Of a DNA stretch of 33,670 bases, positions 7,232-15,207 are shown in pieces. The position numbers and the translations under genes are program-made. Source of the stretch: CAVZTX01 sp963778375 (lineage in GTDB: Bacteria; Chloroflexota; Ktedonobacteria; Ktedonobacterales; Ktedonobacteraceae); contig CAVZTX010000009.1 in assembly GCA_963778375.1 (NCBI GenBank), forward strand, positions 1-33,670. The letters are read 5' to 3'. The notes beneath the pieces were generated by a model, which worked only from the letters and a program-made list of their open reading frames with translations, made no database searches and had not been told where the DNA came from. The number at the start of each line of letters is the position of its first letter. Positions within the stretch are counted from its first letter, which is position 1.

Positions 7232-10200
7232 ATGGATGGTTTGCATGAACAGGTGATGATGCCGGGTGTTGATAATACACTCGCGGGTGGAGGTGAGATG
7301 GGCAGGCTCATGCGTGAACTCAACTGGTCGGCTACGCCGGTTGGGCCTGTTGATACATGGCCACAGAGCTTGCGCACAGCAGTGAGTATTTGTCTGGCGT
7401 CTCGCTTCCCCATCATTATTTTCTGGGGACCCGACCTTATTCAATTCTACAACGATGCTTATCGTCCCGTACTTGGCACCATAAAGCATCCTTCGTCCCT
7501 GGGACAGCATGCTCAAGACTGCTGGCCGGAAGTTTGGGACGTTATCGGTCCAATGCTCAACGATGTGCTCTCAAACGGCGCTTCGACCTGGTCTGAGAAT
7601 CAACTGCTGCTGCTGGAACGTAATGGCTACCCCGAGGAATGCTATTTCACCTTCTCGTATAGCCCGATCCGCAATGAGACCGGTGATGTTGGAGGGGTAT
7701 TCTGTGCTGTAACCGAAACCACCGGGGAGGTGCTCGGAGAACGTCGACTGAAACTGCTGAGCGCTCTCACTTCTCGATCAGCCGAGGCGAAAAATACTGA
7801 AGATGCCTGTCGCCTCACAGCAGAGGCTATAGGGAGCAATGCTGCTGATTTGCCTTTCGCCTTGATATACCTGCTCGACAAGGATGGCAAATATGCTCAT
7901 CTCTGCGGGACGGCAGGACTTCCAGCAGAAATCGCCGCAAGTCCCCAGACGGTTGATTTGGAAGATGCTTTCAGTCCGTGGCCGCTCGTGCAGGTAGCTC
8001 GTACGGGTGAGGCCGAACAAGTGGATGGCCTGGTAGCAAGATTCGGCACACTGAGCCGGGCGGAGAACCCTGATTTTCCTCCGCCCAATAGCGCCCTCGT
8101 GTTGCCCGTCATCCGACCAGGACAGGAAAGCCCTTATGGACTACTCGTAGCGGGCCTTAATCCCTGGCATCAGCTCAACAATAATTATCGTGACTTCCTG
8201 GAACTGGTTGCCGGACAGGTAGCCACGGCAGTGGGAAAGGCAGGGGCATACCAGGAGGAACGTGAACGCGCTGAGGCGTTAGCAGAGCTGGATCGTGCTA
8301 AAACAGCCTTCTTCAGTAACGTTAGTCACGAATTTCGTACCCCACTCACGCTTTTGCTTGGCCCGCTTGAGGAAATCTTATCTGGCACAGAACCTTTATC
8401 AACAGATCAACGCGAGCGCCTTGAAATGGTGCGCCGCAATGGTTTACGCCTGCTCAAACTGGTGAATACGTTGCTCAACTTTGCACGCATCGAGGCTGGG
8501 CGTGCGCAAGCAGTATATGAACCCACAGACCTCGCAACCTTCACTGCCGATTTGGCAAGCGCCTTCCGTTCCGCCATCGAACGAGCAGGGCTGCGTCTTG
8601 TCGTGGAATGTCCGCAGTTGTCCGAACCCGTCTATGTGGATCGTGAGATGTGGGAAAAAATTGTGCTCAACTTGCTTTCCAATGCATTTAAGTTCACCTT
8701 CGAGGGTGAAATCGGGCTGACGCTGCGTGTCGTCGATGACCACGTCGAGCTAGTAGTGAGAGACACCGGCACAGGCATCCCCGCCGAAGAGCTATCACGT
8801 ATCTTTGAGCGTTTCCATCGTGTCCTCTCTGCACGCGCGCGTACTCACGAGGGATCAGGCATTGGCCTGGCATTGGTACAAGAACTCGTGCGGCTCCACG
8901 GGGGCACAATCCAGGTAACAAGTACAATCGGCAAGGGAACAACCTTCACGGTCACCCTCCCCAGAGGTTCAACACATCTCCCACCCGATCGTATTGGAGC
9001 GCCTCACACCCTGACATCAACCGTAGGAGGAGCCGATCTTTACGTTGAGGAAGCTTCACGTTGGTTGCCAGAAGCCCCAAACGAAACTTCAGAGATAACA
9101 CCTGGTTGGGGGCATGAACAGAGCGCTATTCTCGCCGCAACTTCCTACCCAAAGGATGAAGTTTCATCAAACCACGCTGCCCCGTCAACGGCCCATATTC
9201 TGCTCGTGGACGATAACGCCGATATGCGCGATTATCTGAAACGCCTGCTCAGCCAGTACTACACCATCGAAGCAGTAGCTAACGGGGCACTAGCCCTGTC
9301 CATTGCCTGCGAACGCATTCCAGACCTGGTGCTGAGTGATGTGATGATGCCAGGGCTTGACGGCTTTGAGTTATTACGAGCTTTACGTGCCAATCCGCGA
9401 ACCCACTCTGTTCCCGTCATTCTGCTCTCAGCCCGTGCAGGTGAAGAGGCAAGCGTCGAGGGACTACAGGCGGGAGCCAATGACTACTTGATGAAGCCCT
9501 TCTCCGCTCGAGAGTTGCTCGCTCGCGTCAAGTCACGTCTGGAAATTTCACAGATGTACGCGCAAGCTGTGAACCAGGAACGGGAACACTCAAAGCAGTT
9601 CCAAAAACTTGCCGATGAAAACGCACAACTGTATCAGCAAGCCCAGGAAGCAGTTCGCGACCGCGATAACCTGCTCTCAATGGTCTCCCACGACCTCAAG
9701 AATCCATTAACTACCATCAAGGGATATACCCAACTGCTACAGCGGATGATCAATAGAGCTGATATCCCTGAAAAGGATGATGTGGAGGCAGGGCTGACAC
9801 GTATCGAAGCAACGGTATCCAGGATGACCGCGCTCATCAACGAACTGCTAGATTTAGCGCAGGTTCATATTGGTCAATCTATCGAGTTGAAGCGGAAACC
9901 TACCGATGTGGTCAAGCTAACACGCCAGGTAGTTGAGGAACAACAGGAGACAACCCAGCGTCATACAATTCACCTTGAGACCGAGATGGCCGAACTGATA
10001 GGACATTTTGATCCTTTGCGGCTTGAGCGTGTGCTTGCCAACTTGATCTCCAACGCCATCAAATATGATCCGGCGGGCAAACCCATCACCGTCAGGATTG
10101 CATGCGAGAACAGTGCAGATTCTTCCTACGTCATTCTGGAGGTACAAGACCAGGGCATCGGCATTCCAGGCCGAGACCTACCCTATATTTTTGAGCAATT

Positions 10201-10354
10201 CCATCGAGCAGGCAACGTCGTTGGTAGTATGAGAGGGACAGGTATTGGCCTGGCAAGCGTCCAGCGGATCGTCGAACTGCACAGCGGAACAATTACCGTC
10301 ACAAGTCAAGAAGGCGTGGGATCAACCTTTACGGTGCGACTTCCACTGCAATAG
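7232..10354 (+). CDS. Hybrid sensor: PAS-GAF-HK-receiver-HK
   Basis: A soluble signalling protein of 1040 residues with no membrane helix. Domains in order: PAS-like (about 45-165, WGPDLIQFYNDAYRPVLG), GAF-like (about 185-340), HisKA with phospho-acceptor His366 (SHEFRTPL), HATPase (NAFKF, DTGTGIP), receiver with Asp703 (LVLSDVMMPG) and the conserved Lys of LMKPF, then a second HisKA with His820 (SHDLKNPL) and a second HATPase (NAIKYD, DQGIGIP). Both kinase modules keep their H, N and G boxes, so a kinase-receiver-kinase relay within one chain is likely. The frame opens at 7166, but AGGAG 8 nt before the ATG at 7232 favours that start. The oxidoreductase gene follows 9 bp after the stop, so they probably share an mRNA. 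The input signal is unknown; PAS and GAF suggest a cytosolic small-molecule or redox cue. Confidence 0.9.
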   Translation: MDGLHEQVMMPGVDNTLAGGGEMGRLMRELNWSATPVGPVDTWPQSLRTAVSICLASRFPIIIFWGPDLIQFYNDAYRPVLGTIKHPSSLGQHAQDCWPEVWDVIGPMLNDVLSNGASTWSENQLLLLERNGYPEECYFTFSYSPIRNETGDVGGVFCAVTETTGEVLGERRLKLLSALTSRSAEAKNTEDACRLTAEAIGSNAADLPFALIYLLDKDGKYAHLCGTAGLPAEIAASPQTVDLEDAFSPWPLVQVARTGEAEQVDGLVARFGTLSRAENPDFPPPNSALVLPVIRPGQESPYGLLVAGLNPWHQLNNNYRDFLELVAGQVATAVGKAGAYQEERERAEALAELDRAKTAFFSNVSHEFRTPLTLLLGPLEEILSGTEPLSTDQRERLEMVRRNGLRLLKLVNTLLNFARIEAGRAQAVYEPTDLATFTADLASAFRSAIERAGLRLVVECPQLSEPVYVDREMWEKIVLNLLSNAFKFTFEGEIGLTLRVVDDHVELVVRDTGTGIPAEELSRIFERFHRVLSARARTHEGSGIGLALVQELVRLHGGTIQVTSTIGKGTTFTVTLPRGSTHLPPDRIGAPHTLTSTVGGADLYVEEASRWLPEAPNETSEITPGWGHEQSAILAATSYPKDEVSSNHAAPSTAHILLVDDNADMRDYLKRLLSQYYTIEAVANGALALSIACERIPDLVLSDVMMPGLDGFELLRALRANPRTHSVPVILLSARAGEEASVEGLQAGANDYLMKPFSARELLARVKSRLEISQMYAQAVNQEREHSKQFQKLADENAQLYQQAQEAVRDRDNLLSMVSHDLKNPLTTIKGYTQLLQRMINRADIPEKDDVEAGLTRIEATVSRMTALINELLDLAQVHIGQSIELKRKPTDVVKLTRQVVEEQQETTQRHTIHLETEMAELIGHFDPLRLERVLANLISNAIKYDPAGKPITVRIACENSADSSYVILEVQDQGIGIPGRDLPYIFEQFHRAGNVVGSMRGTGIGLASVQRIVELHSGTITVTSQEGVGSTFTVRLPLQ

Positions 10355-10363
10355 GAGCAAGCG

Positions 10364-11314
10364 ATGAAAGCAGTACAATTTGCGAAGTACGGCGAACCCG
10401 ACGTATTACAGGTCTATGATGTCCCCGATCCTACTCCAGGCCCAGAAGATGTTCTGGTACAAGTCAAAGCAACCACCGTCAACCACCTCGATCTCTTCCA
10501 GCGAGACGGAAGCCGGCCTGTTCCGAAATTGCCATTCACTCCAGGACTCGAGGCTGCCGGTATCGTACTCAAAGACAACGTGGGATTTCACGCAGGAGAG
10601 CGTGTCCTGACAACCCGCGCCATTTCGGCCAAAGGTGGTGGCGGCTATGCCAGCATCATAGCTGTCCCTGCTACCGATCTAGTACGTATCCCCGATGGTA
10701 TGTCATTCGAGGAGGCTGTGGCGGCAGGCCTTACCTCGTCAACGGCCTGGAACGGTTTATTTGACCGTGGGCACCTGCAAGCGGGAGAACGTGTGCTGAT
10801 CTGGGCTGGTTCAAGTGGCGTCGGATCAATGGCTATTCAGTTCGCCAAACATGCTGGCTGCTGGGTCGTCACAACTGCCAGCAACGAAGAGAAAGTCGCC
10901 GAACTGAAGCGTCTGGGCGCAGACCTTGTGATCAATCATCGCCAGGAAAACGTGGGGCAAGCAGTGCAAAACGCGGGCGGCGTCAACCTCGTAGCAGAAC
11001 TTGTAAGCACCACGCTGCAAGCCAGTATGGACGCCTGTCTACCCGATGGGCGCATCCTACTCATAGGCAACCTTGGTGGTCAAAAAGCCACCATCGACGC
11101 CCAAACATGCCGACTAAAACGTGTTCAGATCATCGGCTGTGGCAGCTCAATGCGTACCTCCCTAGAAAACGAGCACCACATCCTACAACTAGTTGCAGAA
11201 AAGAAAGTCCATCCCATCATTGCCCGCACTTTACCCGTAGAGCAAGCAGCAGAAGCACACCGTATTCTGGCATCAGCAGAGATCATAGGCAAGATTGTAC
11301 TTGTGCACTCGTAA
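10364..11314 (+). CDS. Zinc-independent MDR family quinone oxidoreductase
   Basis: A 316-residue NAD(P)H-dependent oxidoreductase of the medium-chain dehydrogenase/reductase superfamily, quinone-reductase branch. The N-terminal GroES-like domain (MKAVQFAKYGEPDVLQV, VNHLDLFQRDG) lacks the cysteine-rich zinc loop of alcohol dehydrogenases. The Rossmann part has the nucleotide-binding turn AGSSGVG (148-154) and KRLGADLVINHR. It probably reduces quinones or alpha,beta-unsaturated carbonyls in the cytoplasm; the substrate is not predictable. The start has AGGAG 5 nt after the sensor-kinase stop. Coupling to a sensor kinase suggests a stress-linked role, which is inference. Confidence 0.88.
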   Translation: MKAVQFAKYGEPDVLQVYDVPDPTPGPEDVLVQVKATTVNHLDLFQRDGSRPVPKLPFTPGLEAAGIVLKDNVGFHAGERVLTTRAISAKGGGGYASIIAVPATDLVRIPDGMSFEEAVAAGLTSSTAWNGLFDRGHLQAGERVLIWAGSSGVGSMAIQFAKHAGCWVVTTASNEEKVAELKRLGADLVINHRQENVGQAVQNAGGVNLVAELVSTTLQASMDACLPDGRILLIGNLGGQKATIDAQTCRLKRVQIIGCGSSMRTSLENEHHILQLVAEKKVHPIIARTLPVEQAAEAHRILASAEIIGKIVLVHS

Positions 11315-11337
11315 CCATTCCATTGCTCTCATAATAC

Positions 11338-12168
11338 CTAAAACAAGGATGACCATCCAGGCTTTTTCAGATCCTGCCGAATCAGATAAGCCTGTTCAGC
11401 ATCACCCAAAATACTCGTATCCACCTCCGCAACCAAGATTTCCTCTCGATTGTGGTTCAACGCACATATTGCCCCCTTAAATGGAACCGTCACCTGCGAT
11501 TGACCTATCAACGTCCCACTCATCTCTTCAGACTGCACAGCACCCGCCGCATTGGCATACACAAGCACAATCTCATTCTCAAACGCCCTTGCAACACACA
11601 ACGCATTCACCAACTTAATCTCGGCCCGCTCATCATACTGCATCCCCACTCCCGCATCCTCAAGGCACCAATAGCTCGGACAAATCACAATCTCCACTCC
11701 CTGCCTCACCATCGCCCTAAAGATCTCAGGGAACATCAAATCCCAGCAAATAATCAAACCCACCCTACCATAACTCGTATCAAAAACGCACACCTCGCTC
11801 CCCGCCTTCGTATAGCTCCTCTCAGGATGCCACAGATTCATCTTGCGATATCTTCCCCGAATCGTCCCCGCACTGTCTATGTAATAGCTCGTATTATATA
11901 AGCCACTGCTGTACCCCTCCGGAATCGAGCCAGCCACAATATCAATCTTGTACCTTGCCGCAAGCTCCTGAAAGTACCCGACATACCGCCCCTCACGGTC
12001 AACGAACTCGCTTCGCCCATTGAGCGGCCCCACCAGGAAATCCTCAGGGAAGACGATGATCTGAGCCTCTGACGAAGCCTGCTGAATGAAGTGCTCTGCC
12101 TTTTTGAGATTTTCTTCAGGCGCGAACTGCTGTATTTCAAATTGGACAACGGCTATGTTTATGGACAT
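11338..12168 (-). CDS. Carbon-nitrogen hydrolase (nitrilase superfamily)
   Basis: A 276-residue cytoplasmic amidohydrolase. The nitrilase catalytic triad is visible: Glu42 in VFPEDFL, Lys109 in YRKMNLWHPE, and the nucleophile Cys141 in GLIICWDLMFPEIFR. The motif CPSYW lies after it. Family members hydrolyse amides, N-carbamoyl compounds or omega-amides (omega-amidase, N-carbamoylputrescine or NAD-synthetase-like activities); the sequence alone does not choose between them. The frame is open from 12195, but the ATG at 12168 has AAAGGAG a few nt upstream and starts directly with the first beta-strand (MSINIAVVQF), so it is preferred. The gene converges on the oxidoreductase gene with 23 bp between stops. 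Confidence 0.88.
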   Translation of the reverse strand: MSINIAVVQFEIQQFAPEENLKKAEHFIQQASSEAQIIVFPEDFLVGPLNGRSEFVDREGRYVGYFQELAARYKIDIVAGSIPEGYSSGLYNTSYYIDSAGTIRGRYRKMNLWHPERSYTKAGSEVCVFDTSYGRVGLIICWDLMFPEIFRAMVRQGVEIVICPSYWCLEDAGVGMQYDERAEIKLVNALCVARAFENEIVLVYANAAGAVQSEEMSGTLIGQSQVTVPFKGAICALNHNREEILVAEVDTSILGDAEQAYLIRQDLKKPGWSSLF

Positions 12169-12589
12169 GGAAGGCTCCTTTCCTACAGATGCCAATGATC
12201 TTATCTAGATGGCTAAGTATGAGACGATGATTTCTGACGAGGACGACCACGAGGTTGTGCGTTAGCTTCCTGGAAATATTGTTGCACGGCTTCCTTCGAA
12301 GCATACCAATGTTGCCCTCGTTTCTTTGCCTCAAACTTCCCGGCTCGCGCAAGCTGGCCAAGGTAATCGACTGTCGTGTTGAACAACGGAGCGAGCTCGT
12401 GTAGCGGCAAGAGATGTGCGGTGCTTTCCACGCAGGCCTCCAGATAGAGATCGAGAGCCTGTTCCACTGCAGTCCTATCAGATTGACGAGTGGACTATAT
12501 TCGCCGAGATGCGCCTGAACTGCAAGTGCCAGCCGGTGTATACTAGGCGTGAATAAACGCCATTCTCTGAGGACTAACGCTGTTGGAAA

Positions 12590-13700
12590 TCCTTCCTGCA
12601 TAAGCATCAAGTTGAGCAGTAACCTCCCCACTCGCCCATTTCCATCAGCTGCAAACACTCTTGTAGAATCAGCTCTTTGCTCTGGTACCATGAGCAGAAA
12701 TACGCTGACTCTACAAGAGATGAGAGAGAGATGAACAGTTTACTGGCTCGGTCAATCGCCCAAGACGTAGATTGGCCGATCTGAAAGAAAGTATCGAACG
12801 GGGCGCATCGATGAGAGAAGGAAAATAGATATAGTAGATGACATTGAGAGAGAGAGGATAGAGATATTGAAAAAAGTATAAAAAGAACGTGAAGGGATGA
12901 AGTGCCTCAGAAATCATGATGGGCAATCGCCGCACGAGTGACCGAATCGTAACGTAAGGCGGTATCACTTGTGAGCCAATCTACCCACTGGCTCAAATAG
13001 AGAGGATCATCTCTAGCTGGTGGAGGCGTGAAAGGAGCCCCTCGAAATATATACCTGGACTTTTCGTAGCTCACCTGCTTGCGGATCAATATTTCGATTA
13101 CATATCGTGTGTGAGTTGTGAAGAGTTTCAAGTGTGATGGGACTGGTGATTAGTCGTGGTCAGTTATTAGATTCATTAGGATGATTAGTAGCCTCCAATA
13201 CTTGACGCTCGGATAGCCATCCACAGTGATGTCGTAATAAGATTATTTTCTGTGTCTAGTGCATAAGCATCAATGTATTGAGAGAGTAACCTGTCACGTA
13301 GTTTACTTTCCATCCGTGAAAGGGATTGAAGTGCCTCCCAATCATGATGAGTAATCTCCGCACGAGTTGACCGAATAGTATTAACGTGAAGGCGATATCA
13401 CTTGTGAGCCAATTCTTACAGACCACGTGAGCTCACCAATAGAGAGACAAGATGCATCTCTAGCTGTGGAGCCTATGATTTAAGGAAACTCCTGAATATT
13501 ATCTTGAGATTCGTAGCTCACCTGCTTGCGGATCAATCTTGTCCATTAGCAAAGCATGTAAGTTTTGAACAGTTTCAACCGTGATGGGACTGGTGACAAG
13601 TGCTGGTAAGCTATCAAACGCTTCAGCATGATTAGTAGCCTCCAAGAATTCCCGCAGCGGATGGCCATCCACAGTGATGCCGTACTCGAGTACCATTTGC
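12590..13700 (-). repeat. Tandem duplication (about 430-450 bp unit) inside the fic gene
   Basis: Matching landmarks recur at a near-constant offset: GTGATGGGACTGGTGA at 13134 and 13581 (447 bp); TCGTAGCTCACCTGCTTGCG at 13064 and 13511 (447 bp); ATCCACAGTGATG at 13217 and 13667 (450 bp); GAAGTGCCTC at 12899 and 13328 (429 bp). The ATGCTTATGC stretch after the Fic motif also occurs in both copies (near 13262 and 12600), the second displaced by the 231-bp insertion. The copies differ at many bases, so the duplication is old. Confidence 0.85.
12658..12719. repeat. 62-bp palindromic element at the fic insertion junction
   Basis: CTCTTGTAGAATCAGC (12658-12673) and GCTGACTCTACAAGAG (12704-12719) are 16-bp inverted arms with one mismatch. 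Between them lies a further palindrome around TGGTACCA flanked by TGCTC and GAGCA. The whole can form a long hairpin or cruciform. It begins exactly where the fic coding homology stops, which points to a mobile REP/MITE-like unit. The rest of the insertion (12720-12888) is purine-rich on the plus strand, with no open frame that I trust. Confidence 0.7.
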
Positions 13701-13909
13701 GTCTCGTGCAGAGACAATGTATTTCCCTCTATAGCATTGCTGTGATGAGGTTGTCAGGAGACGTAAATCGTGCTGGAGCCGCTGTGCCGTGAATGACTCC
13801 ATCGGACGATACATATCAAGCTTCTTCTTTTTCCGAATGAGTCGCCTGAAGAGTCGTGCATCCATTCGTGGTTCATGAGCCATGAAAGCTTCCTTCATAT
13901 CATGAAGTG

Positions 13910-13963
13910 AAATTTCTCAACGAGAAAATATTTACGCTCAATTATTATATTGTCGAGAAATTT
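13910..13963. promoter_or_regulatory. Operator-like GAGAAA sites at the fic promoter
   Basis: AAATTTCTC (13910-13918) and GAGAAATTT (13955-13963) form a perfect 9-bp inverted repeat that brackets the -10 box. A further half-site makes TTTCTC-AAC-GAGAAA at 13913-13927. The right-hand site lies in the spacer between the -35 and -10 boxes, a classic repressor position. A repressor such as the Fic C-terminal HTH is a candidate, by inference only. Confidence 0.5.
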
Positions 13964-13972
13964 GTTTGGCAA
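13944..13972 (-). promoter_or_regulatory. Strong promoter of the fic gene
   Basis: On the minus strand TTGCCA (13972-13967), an exact 17-bp spacer and TATAAT (13949-13944) match the sigma-70 consensus at 5/6 and 6/6. The start of transcription would be near 13937, about 54 bp before the fic ATG. The promoter appears intact although the gene is decayed. Confidence 0.7.
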
Positions 13973-14004
13973 TGCCAATTCTTTACACTATCCAGACATC
14001 TTGC

Positions 14005-14034
14005 TTGACTCCCCTCCTTCCAGCAACATAGAAT
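14005..14034 (+). promoter_or_regulatory. Promoter of the NUDIX-RidA group
   Basis: TTGACT (14005-14010), an 18-bp spacer and TAGAAT (14029-14034) lie 63 bp before the NUDIX start and point away from the fic promoter, giving a divergent pair about 30 bp apart. Confidence 0.55.
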
Positions 14035-14097
14035 ATCACTACCAAGACAGAAACAAAACAACACATCATTCCCATAATCGGCGAGGAGTAAGCCATT

Positions 14098-14574
14098 TTG
14101 ACAGAAAAAGAACGCTTGATTGCCGGAGTTCTAGCCGTCGCCTTCGACAACACAGGTAATCTCCTTCTAACTCAACGCAACGACCCAACCAAGCCAAATG
14201 AACATCAACGCTGGCAGTTTCCAGGTGGAGCAATTGAATTTGGCGAGCATCCAGAACAAGCCCTGTTCAGGGAGATCAAGGAAGAACTGCAAGTGACAGA
14301 CGTAGAACTTCTGCATAAGCAACCTATTATTCGATCCACCACCTACACAAAGCCAGATAATGAAGGAGCGGAAACAGCGTACCAGTTGCTCATGTTTGCC
14401 TACCTGGTTACTCTACCTAAAGAAGTCAACATCGACAACGACCCCGAAACTTCAGCCTATGCCTGGGTTCCTTACTCACAACTAGAAACTCTCAATACCC
14501 TACCCCTGGTAAGAGGCATTGCAGAAGAGGCCAAAAAAATTTGGGAGACCGTGAAGGGAGAAAAGTATGTCTGA
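14098..14574 (+). CDS. NUDIX hydrolase
   Basis: A 158-residue NUDIX pyrophosphohydrolase. The Nudix box (about residues 43-65) reads GGAIEFGEHPEQ then ALFREIKEELQV: the metal-binding REIKEE core is intact, but the usual Gly after EE-x is Gln. Members hydrolyse nucleoside diphosphates linked to another group (mutagenic NTPs, ADP-ribose, dinucleotide polyphosphates); the substrate cannot be told. The start is TTG at 14098, chosen because GAGGAG lies 9 nt upstream and no ATG fits. The stop overlaps the start of a short methyltransferase stub (ATG 14567), so translation is probably coupled. Confidence 0.85.
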   Translation: MTEKERLIAGVLAVAFDNTGNLLLTQRNDPTKPNEHQRWQFPGGAIEFGEHPEQALFREIKEELQVTDVELLHKQPIIRSTTYTKPDNEGAETAYQLLMFAYLVTLPKEVNIDNDPETSAYAWVPYSQLETLNTLPLVRGIAEEAKKIWETVKGEKYV

Positions 14575-14716
14575 CTCAACATACCAACAATACCTTCTAA
14601 CCCACCAATACAAAAACGCCCACAATCTCAATGCCCGCATCCAGCTTCATGCCCGCTTCAGCACCAACAAAATAGGAGGAAAACAATGCACATCGAATCC
14701 AAACTCAAAGAACTAG
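14567..14716 (+). pseudogene. N-terminal stub of a SAM-dependent methyltransferase
   Basis: A 49-codon frame, overlapping the NUDIX stop, starts ATG with AAGGGAG upstream and reads SDSTYQQYLLTHQYKNAHNL then NARIQLHARFSTNK. From family knowledge this is the typical first ~35 residues of a class I SAM-dependent methyltransferase (usually followed by a YGW-type continuation and the GxG core). Here it stops matching after FSTNKIG. The sequence then runs straight into the ribosome site and start of the RidA-like gene, reading that region out of frame to TAG at 14714. The body of the gene was probably deleted, with the start retained. The methyltransferase identity rests on recognition of the N-terminal pattern only. 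Confidence 0.6.
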
Positions 14717-15177
14717 GCCTGGTCCTACCAGAACCACTCCAATCCCCACCAGGAATACAACTACCCTTCTCCTGGGTACGCGTTCGTGGCAATCGCGCCT
14801 ATATCTCTGGACACGGCCCTCAAAATCCCGACGGCACCCTTGCCCAACCGCTGGGCAAAGTAGGTGCAAACGTCTCACAGGAAGAAGCCTACCAGGCAGC
14901 AAGATTAGTTGCCTTAGCCATATTAGGCACCCTTAAACGCGCCCTGGGTGATCTTGACCGCGTAACAGCATGGTTAAGAGTGTTTGGCATGGTAAACTCA
15001 GCGCCTGGCTTCAACCGGCAACCAAACGTAATCAATGGCTTCTCCGACCTCATTCTTGAACTCTATGGCCACGAGGCTGGACAACACTCCCGTTCAGCAG
15101 TTGGCATGGCCGAACTACCTTTCGGCATTCCCGTAGAAATCGAGGCCGAAGTCGAGATTACGAATGAAGGAGCCTGA
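14686..15177 (+). CDS. RidA-like (YjgF/YER057c/UK114) protein
   Basis: A 163-residue member of the RidA superfamily, of the longer subgroup (about 150-160 residues) rather than classic 125-residue RidA. Recognisable parts are FSWVRVRGNRAYISGHGP near residues 28-45, AARLVALAILGTLKRALGDLD in the middle and the C-terminal LPFGIPVEIEAEVEI strand. Classic RidA hydrolyses reactive enamine/imine intermediates from PLP enzymes; the activity of this subgroup is less defined. A consensus AGGAGG lies 6 nt before the ATG. It sits between a methyltransferase stub and a frameshifted methyltransferase in a plus-strand group. Confidence 0.88.
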   Translation: MHIESKLKELGLVLPEPLQSPPGIQLPFSWVRVRGNRAYISGHGPQNPDGTLAQPLGKVGANVSQEEAYQAARLVALAILGTLKRALGDLDRVTAWLRVFGMVNSAPGFNRQPNVINGFSDLILELYGHEAGQHSRSAVGMAELPFGIPVEIEAEVEITNEGA

Positions 15178-15207
15178 AGTGAATTTCGTGCAAGAAAGAG
15201 GTTTCCT

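Larger units (their letters stand above)
12213..13883 (-). pseudogene. Decayed fic gene (Fic AMP-transferase with C-terminal helix-turn-helix)
   Basis: Broken pieces of one Fic-domain protein, in order on the minus strand. The N-terminal start is ATG 13883, with AAGGAAG upstream (MDARLFRRLIRKKKKLD, ESFTAQRLQHDLRL). After one extra T, HHSNAIEGNTLSLHETQM and HPLREFLEATNHAEAFD follow. A decayed copy of the rest then ends in a mutated HPFTDGN core (about 13340-13310). A second copy of the middle region (about 13247-12890) ends at a remnant of EALHPFT. A 231-bp insertion (12658-12888) follows, then the end of the Fic motif (ADGNGRVGRLLLN), EYSPLVNLIG, one missing base, and AVEQALDLYLEA with a helix-turn-helix (12467-12213). 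Intact relatives transfer AMP or related groups and use the HTH for autoregulation. The motif His is separated from DGNGR, so this copy cannot make an active enzyme. Confidence 0.85.

Noticed and set aside
11452..11901. 149-residue plus-strand frame
   Set aside because: Lies opposite the nitrilase gene whose Glu-Lys-Cys triad is complete; low-complexity His/Arg/Pro content, no ribosome site.
12720..12888. Purine-rich GAGAGAGAG stretch as a CRISPR-like or tandem array
   Set aside because: There are no regularly spaced repeats; it is simple purine-rich sequence within the fic insertion.
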